From Anaerolineaceae bacterium UBA4799 (GTDB lineage: Bacteria; Chloroflexota; Anaerolineae; Anaerolineales; Anaerolineaceae): DNA of 10,381 nucleotides. Within the stretch, counting starts at the first letter, position 1. Each line of letters begins with the position of its first letter. The notes below the pieces were generated by a model that did no database searches, was not told the origin of the DNA, and was given only the letters and a program-made list of their open reading frames with translations. The stretch is from NCBI GenBank assembly GCA_002402725.1, contig DHGL01000045.1:89999-100379 (forward strand). Reading direction: 5' to 3'. The position numbers and the translations under genes are program-made. Shown in pieces: positions 7,092 to 10,381 of this stretch.

Positions 7092-7116
7092 GAATTGAAC
7101 AAAACGAAAGGATAGA

Positions 7117-7719
7117 ATGAACCTGCTGCTTGATCCTAATGTTGCATATGTCATCCTGGTGATCGGGTTTGTTTTAGGGGTGCTGGCGCTGTTCACGCCC
7201 GGTACGGGTTTTTTGGAGATAGGCGTGCTTTTTGCCATCGTTCTGGCCGGGTACGCGGTCATCGAGCTACCCATCAACCTGTGGGCGCTGATATTGCTGG
7301 TGGTTGGAGTGTTTCCCTTCCTCATCGCCGTGCGCAAGTACAAGAACTGGTTGTACCTGATACCCGCTGTTGTTTCCATCGTTGTCGGATCAATATTCCT
7401 TTTCAAACTGGAATCTGGCGCTCCGGCGATCAATCCGTTCCTGGCAACTTTTATGAGCCTCATTGCCGTGGTGCTGTTATGGTTCATTGCGCGTAAAGGT
7501 ATTGAGGCATTGAAGATGCGCCCGTCGCAAGACCTTGGCGCACTTGTCGGGCAAACCGGCATGGCGCGCAGTGATATTCGCTATAGCGGTTCGATTTATG
7601 TAGGTGGTGAGGAATGGTCTGCACGCAGTGAAAAACTGATCCGTGAAGGGCAAAAGGCAAGGGTCATTGGCCGCGAGGGGTTGGTGCTGGTGGTTGAACC
7701 ACTTAAGGAAGAAAAGTAA
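7117..7719 (+). CDS. NfeD-family membrane protein without a protease domain
   Basis: A 200-residue NfeD homologue. About five hydrophobic segments span the membrane (roughly 9-27, 31-49, 53-71, 78-97 and 108-126). A soluble C-terminal OB-fold follows (about 138-195), with the family pattern LVGQTGMARSD, SGSIYVGGEEWSAR and RVIGREGLVLVVE. The long NfeD form carries a ClpP-like serine protease at its N-terminus; this short form has none. NfeD proteins are known partners of slipins/SPFH proteins, to which the OB domain probably binds. The next gene is a slipin 35 nt downstream, supporting this. ATG 7117 follows AAAGGA by four bases. The exact cellular task of such pairs, thought to be membrane microdomain organisation or quality control, is not settled. 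Confidence 0.85.
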   Translation: MNLLLDPNVAYVILVIGFVLGVLALFTPGTGFLEIGVLFAIVLAGYAVIELPINLWALILLVVGVFPFLIAVRKYKNWLYLIPAVVSIVVGSIFLFKLESGAPAINPFLATFMSLIAVVLLWFIARKGIEALKMRPSQDLGALVGQTGMARSDIRYSGSIYVGGEEWSARSEKLIREGQKARVIGREGLVLVVEPLKEEK

Positions 7720-7754
7720 TTCATTTGAAATATAACTAAATCGAAGGAGGAGTT

Positions 7755-8660
7755 ATGTTCGGAGATGCGAGTATTTTAGTTTATTGTTTGATTGGGGGGG
7801 TGCTCATCCTGCTGGTGGTTTTTCTTGCCGCGGCGATCAAGATCGTCCCTGAGTACCGCAGGATCGTGGTGTTCAGGCTGGGTCGCTGTATCGGCGCCAA
7901 AGGACCAGGGCTCATCCTGCTCATCCCATTTGTTGACCGCCCGGTAACGGTAGATTTGCGTGAACAGGTGCGCGAGATCCCGGCGCAACAATCCATCACC
8001 CAGGATAACGCCCCGTTATCCATCGACTTCCTGTGGTACTACAAGGTTTTTGACCCCGTGCAATCCGTACTGCAGGTGCAGAACTTTGAACTGGCCGCTC
8101 AGGGTATTGCCACCACCACGCTGCGTTCGGTCATCGGTGGTATCTTGTTGGATGGTGTACTCTCAGAACGCGAGAAAATCAACACCGCGCTGCGCGCCCG
8201 CCTGGATGAAGTGACCGAACGCTGGGGTGTTAAAGTGACCAACGTGGAAATTCGTGAGATCATCCCGCCGCGCGATGTGCAGGATTCCATGAACCGCCAG
8301 TTGACCGCTGAGCGGAACCGCCGCGCCGTGGTAACCGAATCTACCGGTAACCGTGAAGCCGCCATCAACGTGGCACAGGGCGAAAAGCAAGCCAACATTC
8401 TGCGCGCTGAAGGTGACAAACAGGCCGCCATCCTTAAATCTGAAGGCGAGCGCAAGGCTCAGGTGTTGAAAGCGGAAGGGTACCAGCAGGCGCTAGAAGC
8501 CATTTACGCCGCTGCTAAGGACATCGATCAGAAGACCATGACGTTGCAATACTTTGAGACGCTTAAGACCATGGCCAGCGGACCTTCCACCAAGTATATC
8601 TTCCCGATGGAGTTCACCAGCCTGTTAAGCGACTTCGTCAAGAAGAATACAGAGAAGTAA
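7755..8660 (+). CDS. Slipin / stomatin-like SPFH membrane protein
   Basis: A 301-residue SPFH (band 7) protein. An N-terminal hydrophobic segment (about 8-29) anchors it. The SPFH domain (about 31-185) has the slipin signatures VPEYRRIVVFRLGR (31-44), KGPGLILLIPFVDR (49-62) and NVEIREIIPPRDVQ (163-176). A long coiled coil follows (about 178-255). Within it an 11-residue unit repeats, ILRAEGDKQAA / ILKSEGERKAQ / VLKAEGYQQAL (215-247), typical of hendecad coiled coils in this family. SPFH proteins oligomerise into ring or cage assemblies on membranes. ATG 7755 is preceded by AAGGAGG (7744-7750), a near-perfect ribosome binding site. It is the second gene of the operon with the NfeD homologue, and a terminator hairpin follows. 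Confidence 0.93.
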   Translation: MFGDASILVYCLIGGVLILLVVFLAAAIKIVPEYRRIVVFRLGRCIGAKGPGLILLIPFVDRPVTVDLREQVREIPAQQSITQDNAPLSIDFLWYYKVFDPVQSVLQVQNFELAAQGIATTTLRSVIGGILLDGVLSEREKINTALRARLDEVTERWGVKVTNVEIREIIPPRDVQDSMNRQLTAERNRRAVVTESTGNREAAINVAQGEKQANILRAEGDKQAAILKSEGERKAQVLKAEGYQQALEAIYAAAKDIDQKTMTLQYFETLKTMASGPSTKYIFPMEFTSLLSDFVKKNTEK

Positions 8661-8682
8661 GGACCGACATTCATTGGTACAC

Positions 8683-8720
8683 TATGGGTTGGGAGCGTTT
8701 TATCCCAACCCATATTTATT
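8683..8720 (+). terminator. Hairpin terminator after the slipin gene
   Basis: A perfect 12-bp stem (8683-8694 with 8703-8714, TATGGGTTGGGA and its complement) and an 8-nt loop are followed by TTTATT. The T-tract is short and interrupted, so some readthrough into the GNAT gene is possible. Confidence 0.65.
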
Positions 8721-8728
8721 ACAGTACT

Positions 8729-9196
8729 ATGACGGAAAAATCCTTATCCTATGAATTACTGCCGGCATCGCTGGGGGACCTTTCACAATTGGGGGTTCTG
8801 GAAAGATGCTGTTTTCCGCTCGATGCCTGGCCACTGATCGAGCAAATAGCCGCGCTCACCTTTCCTGGAACGGTACGCATCAAGGCGGTGTGCGCCGGTA
8901 GGATGGTCGGTTTCATCGGTGGCGATTTGCGGCGCTACCACCATACCGGGTGGGTCACCACGCTGGCGGTGTTGCCGGAATACCGGCGCCAGGGCATTGG
9001 TGAAGCCTTGCTGCACGCCTGCGAGCAGGCGCTTAAAATGCCGCTGGTTAAATTATCCGTGCGCCGTACGAACCTGGAAGCCCAATTACTTTATATAAAG
9101 AACGGCTATCACAAAGTGGCAACCTGGCGTAAGTATTATGAGGGCGGCGAGGATGCCATCGTTATGGAAAAAGAAATGCCCGAGTTTAAACTGTAG
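8729..9196 (+). CDS. GNAT-family N-acetyltransferase, RimI-like
   Basis: A 155-residue single-domain GNAT enzyme that transfers an acetyl group from acetyl-CoA to an amine. The acetyl-CoA motif is present as VLPEYRRQGIGEALL (Q/RxxGxG/A), preceded by the beta strand WVTTLAV and followed by KLSVRRTNLEAQLLYIKNGY, whose N-x-x-A and Y/GY elements are as in RimI-like enzymes. The substrate, protein N-terminus or small molecule, cannot be told. The frame is open further upstream to an ATG at 8684, but that codon lies in the terminator stem. ATG 8729 gives a normal N-terminus (MTEKSLSYELLPAS) and is preferred. No clear Shine-Dalgarno sequence precedes it, so leaderless or weak initiation is likely. 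It stands alone between two terminators. Confidence 0.85.
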   Translation: MTEKSLSYELLPASLGDLSQLGVLERCCFPLDAWPLIEQIAALTFPGTVRIKAVCAGRMVGFIGGDLRRYHHTGWVTTLAVLPEYRRQGIGEALLHACEQALKMPLVKLSVRRTNLEAQLLYIKNGYHKVATWRKYYEGGEDAIVMEKEMPEFKL

Positions 9197-9218
9197 GGCA
9201 ATTGTCAGGCAATCGTGG

Positions 9219-9247
9219 TTGACAAAGCGCGTGATTGGGTCTAACAT
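9219..9247 (+). promoter_or_regulatory. Strong promoter upstream of the SWIM gene
   Basis: A consensus TTGACA (9219-9224), a 17-bp spacer and TAACAT (9242-9247). The start point should be near 9254. This is the best-matching promoter in the window. Confidence 0.75.
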
Positions 9248-9253
9248 ATCATC

Positions 9254-9341
9254 AATAATGGAGAACTGATCGCCATGCGAGTATTGGTTTACCATATTAG
9301 AGGAAATGACTGAAGGCACGCCTGTTTATGCGTGCCTTTTT
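9254..9341 (+). ncRNA. Candidate short transcript: small RNA or attenuated leader
   Basis: A promoter at 9219-9247 and an intrinsic terminator at 9313-9341 bound an RNA of about 88 nt. Within it a 12-codon frame (9275-9313, MRVLVYHIRGND) has GGAG 11 bases upstream, and its stop codon sits at the foot of the terminator stem. The unit directly precedes the SWIM gene. It can be read as a free small RNA or as a leader controlling readthrough into that gene. The RNA matches no family I recognise. The start point is predicted, not seen. Confidence 0.45.
9313..9341 (+). terminator. Intrinsic terminator in front of the SWIM gene
   Basis: A 9-bp perfect stem (9313-9321 with 9330-9338, core GGCACGC/GCGTGCC) and an 8-nt loop run into five T residues (9337-9341). 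It ends 32 nt before the SWIM gene start. No promoter is obvious between it and that gene. Confidence 0.85.
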
Positions 9342-9373
9342 GCTACCATATTGATGAAAAGGAGCTGACCGAA

Positions 9374-9622
9374 ATGGATTACAGTATGATCGGCAAGATT
9401 GAAAAAGCAAAACGCTACGCGCAGGAACGCGAAAGGTTTGAATTCCATTCTTTCAAAGTCACGGTAAAAGGGGATAATAACGCTCATGTGGTGGATTATG
9501 AAAATGGCACCTGGAAATGCGATTGTGAATACTTTATGACCCGCGGGCGCTGCGTGCACACCATGGCGCTTGAAACCATCCTTGAAGGCATGACAGTAGC
9601 GGAACCCGTAAACGCGGCGTGA
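9374..9622 (+). CDS. Small SWIM zinc-finger protein
   Basis: An 82-residue protein consisting almost only of a SWIM domain. A helical N-terminus (about 5-22) is followed by beta strands (FEFHSFKVTVKG, NNAHVVDYENG) and the zinc motif WKCDCEYFMTRGRCVH. The ligands are C49, C51, C60 and H62, in the SWIM spacing C-x-C-x8-C-x-H. SWIM domains bind DNA or proteins, and in larger proteins accompany helicases or transposases; a free-standing copy has no assigned job. ATG 9374 follows AAGGAG (9359-9364) by nine bases. An upstream in-frame GTG (9332) lies within the terminator stem and is rejected. The gene is the only reading frame downstream of the strong promoter at 9219, with a terminator between them. 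Confidence 0.8.
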   Translation: MDYSMIGKIEKAKRYAQERERFEFHSFKVTVKGDNNAHVVDYENGTWKCDCEYFMTRGRCVHTMALETILEGMTVAEPVNAA

Positions 9623-9638
9623 CGGTGCATTTTTTAAG

Positions 9639-9672
9639 CAGAGACCCTGGCAGTGGTTTGCCAGGGTCTCTG
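9639..9672. terminator. 14-bp hairpin between convergent genes
   Basis: CAGAGACCCTGGCA (9639-9652) and its exact complement (9659-9672) leave a 6-nt loop. It lies 16 nt after the SWIM stop and 15 nt after the stop of the convergent gene. T-tracts are weak on both sides (TGTTT on plus; CTT on minus), so it is probably a shared bidirectional terminator. Confidence 0.65.
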
Positions 9673-9687
9673 TGTTTGCCCCGAGGG

Positions 9688-10038
9688 TTAGTTAGCCTCT
9701 GAAGTGAATACCTCAATGGTGGCAGCAGACGAACAGTTGTTCCCGCCAAGATTGACCGTGTACAATGAAAGTGGGATGGTAGCGTTGCTTTCTATGTAGT
9801 CACTACCCCAACCAAAATCGATCAGGTTGTGCCCGGCGTCAAAGCAGGCGGCAACAGCCTCAACAAAAATGGTCTCACCCCCACGGTTGGTAGCCTGAGC
9901 GAGGAGGTTCCCGGTAGCCGGGTCGTACGATGGGGAGCTGTACTCTACAAGCGTAACTGGAACCTCGTAATCCATTTGATAAACATCATAGGTCGGGATA
10001 TCGACTTCGAGGTTGGCAACCATTTTACAGGGAATCAT
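9688..10038 (-). CDS. Small beta-rich hypothetical protein, possibly a truncated secreted protein
   Basis: A 116-residue frame of unrecognised family. The pattern resembles FxLYD-type extracellular beta-sandwich domains: GNLLAQATNRGGETIFVEAV (43-62), then CFDAGHNLIDFGW and IPLSLYTVNLGG. That likeness is by eye only. Cysteines are C4, C65 and C101. Such domains are normally secreted, yet there is no signal peptide or membrane segment here. In this frame a TAG stop lies 12 nt upstream of the ATG (10038), so the protein cannot extend, and no Shine-Dalgarno sequence precedes it. M6 (10023) is an alternative start. It may be a remnant of a larger gene or a real small protein. It ends before the shared hairpin at 9639. 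Confidence 0.45.
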   Translation of the reverse strand: MIPCKMVANLEVDIPTYDVYQMDYEVPVTLVEYSSPSYDPATGNLLAQATNRGGETIFVEAVAACFDAGHNLIDFGWGSDYIESNATIPLSLYTVNLGGNNCSSAATIEVFTSEAN

Positions 10039-10169
10039 AAAATTATGCCGCTAATGGTAAGGTCCGTAGTGTGAAGGGGTCAGCATATTAGTCTATTGTT
10101 TATAAAAAAATGGTTTCGAATTGGCAGAGGTAAATCTGGTAAGTGATGCAGGGTGGAGAGAATTGCGAT

Positions 10170-10223
10170 TGTTGCGCTCCGTAGGAGTCGCGAACTATGT
10201 ACCCTGGTAGCGAACGAAGTGAG
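10170..10223. repeat. Palindromic segments beside the tRNA gene
   Basis: Two imperfect palindromes lie in the 185-bp gap between the small hypothetical gene and the tRNA. One is centred on CTCCGTAGGAG (about 10177-10187) with partly complementary flanks (TTGCG and CGCGAA). The other is AGCGAACGAAGTGAGCG at about 10209-10225, reaching the tRNA 3' end. They look like dispersed REP-type elements, but copy number cannot be judged from one window. The rest of the gap shows nothing further. Confidence 0.3.
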
Positions 10224-10311
10224 CGGAGAGGGTGGGATTCGAACCCACGGTGACCACGAGAGCCACAACGGTTTTCGAGACCGCCTCGTTCAACCACTCC
10301 GGCACCTCTCC
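10224..10311 (-). tRNA. tRNA-Ser (anticodon CGA)
   Basis: An 88-nt minus-strand tRNA reading the UCG codon. The acceptor stem GGAGAGG (10311-10305) pairs with CCTCTCC (10231-10225), and the discriminator base is G (10224). The anticodon loop is CTCGAAA with CGA at 10277-10275, closed by a 5-bp stem with one G-U. A long variable arm, typical of serine tRNAs, and a TTCGAAT T-loop follow. CCA is not encoded (the next bases are CTC), so it must be added by the CCA-adding enzyme. Sequence and layout resemble E. coli tRNA-Ser(CGA), by recall. Confidence 0.95.
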
Positions 10312-10321
10312 AGCGGGTGAA

Positions 10322-10327
10322 ATTATA
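10322..10327 (-). promoter_or_regulatory. -10 box of the tRNA-Ser promoter
   Basis: A perfect TATAAT on the minus strand, ten bases upstream of the mature tRNA 5' end. No good -35 is seen at the right distance. A 9-base direct repeat, GAATTCGTT on the plus strand at 10331-10339 and 10350-10358 (19-bp period), fills the upstream region. Confidence 0.55.
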
Positions 10328-10381
10328 ACCGAATTCGTTATAGCTCGATGAATTCGTTCAATTGCGGGTAACTCACATTGC

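Noticed and set aside
9306..9368. 20-codon frame MTEGTPVYACLFATILMKRS running through the terminator to the SWIM ribosome binding site
   Set aside because: Its purine-rich sequence ends only one or two bases before the ATG, too close for good initiation, and it would be cut by the terminator. Kept only as a remote possibility.
10080..10297. Minus-strand open frames of about 62-65 codons over the tRNA
   Set aside because: They overlap the tRNA-Ser gene and its 3' flank and are chance frames.
1..10381. CRISPR array, insertion sequence, phage or defence system
   Set aside because: No regularly spaced repeats, transposase or integrase motifs, or defence-type domains are visible; the genes are mainly housekeeping.

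Overview
This is a stretch of bacterial chromosome of moderate GC content, about one half, carrying mostly housekeeping genes. Nothing in it proves the taxon. The gene styles suggest Chloroflexota, perhaps Anaerolineae: a LysM plus M23 peptidase with one N-terminal membrane anchor, an NfeD/slipin pair, a one-domain SWIM mini-protein, an AmmeMemoRadiSam B protein beside priA, and a tRNA without an encoded CCA. That assignment is an inference from gene content only.

Left part, 1-1236, plus strand: the last codons of an unidentified gene abut a membrane-anchored LysM/M23 cell-wall hydrolase, which ends in a strong intrinsic terminator. Middle part, 1235-6769, minus strand, read right to left: greA, lysS, an intrinsic terminator, then a new promoter and a MEMO-family gene followed 9 nt later by priA. 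This block joins transcript cleavage (GreA), tRNA-Lys charging (LysS), a MEMO-like metal protein and the replication-restart helicase PriA. The greA promoter is well defined. Its leader of about 130 nt contains a complete intrinsic terminator ahead of greA, so transcriptional attenuation is likely.

Right part, 6770-9622: a divergent intergenic region of about 350 bp separates greA from a plus-strand operon of a protease-less NfeD and a slipin (SPFH) protein, a membrane-microdomain pair. A terminator hairpin follows, then a RimI-like GNAT acetyltransferase whose start lies just past the hairpin. Next comes a sharply bounded transcription unit of about 88 nt (consensus promoter, intrinsic terminator at 9313-9341) placed directly before a small SWIM zinc-finger gene. 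This unit is either a small RNA or an attenuator for the SWIM gene.

End, 9639-10381: a 14-bp perfect hairpin lies between the SWIM gene and a convergent small beta-rich protein with no signal peptide, possibly a remnant. Then come about 185 bp of noncoding DNA with palindromic segments, a tRNA-Ser(CGA) gene on the minus strand, and its promoter.

I see no CRISPR array, transposase, phage gene or defence cassette. The least explained parts are the regulatory ones: the greA leader, the greA-lysS spacer and the unit in front of the SWIM gene.
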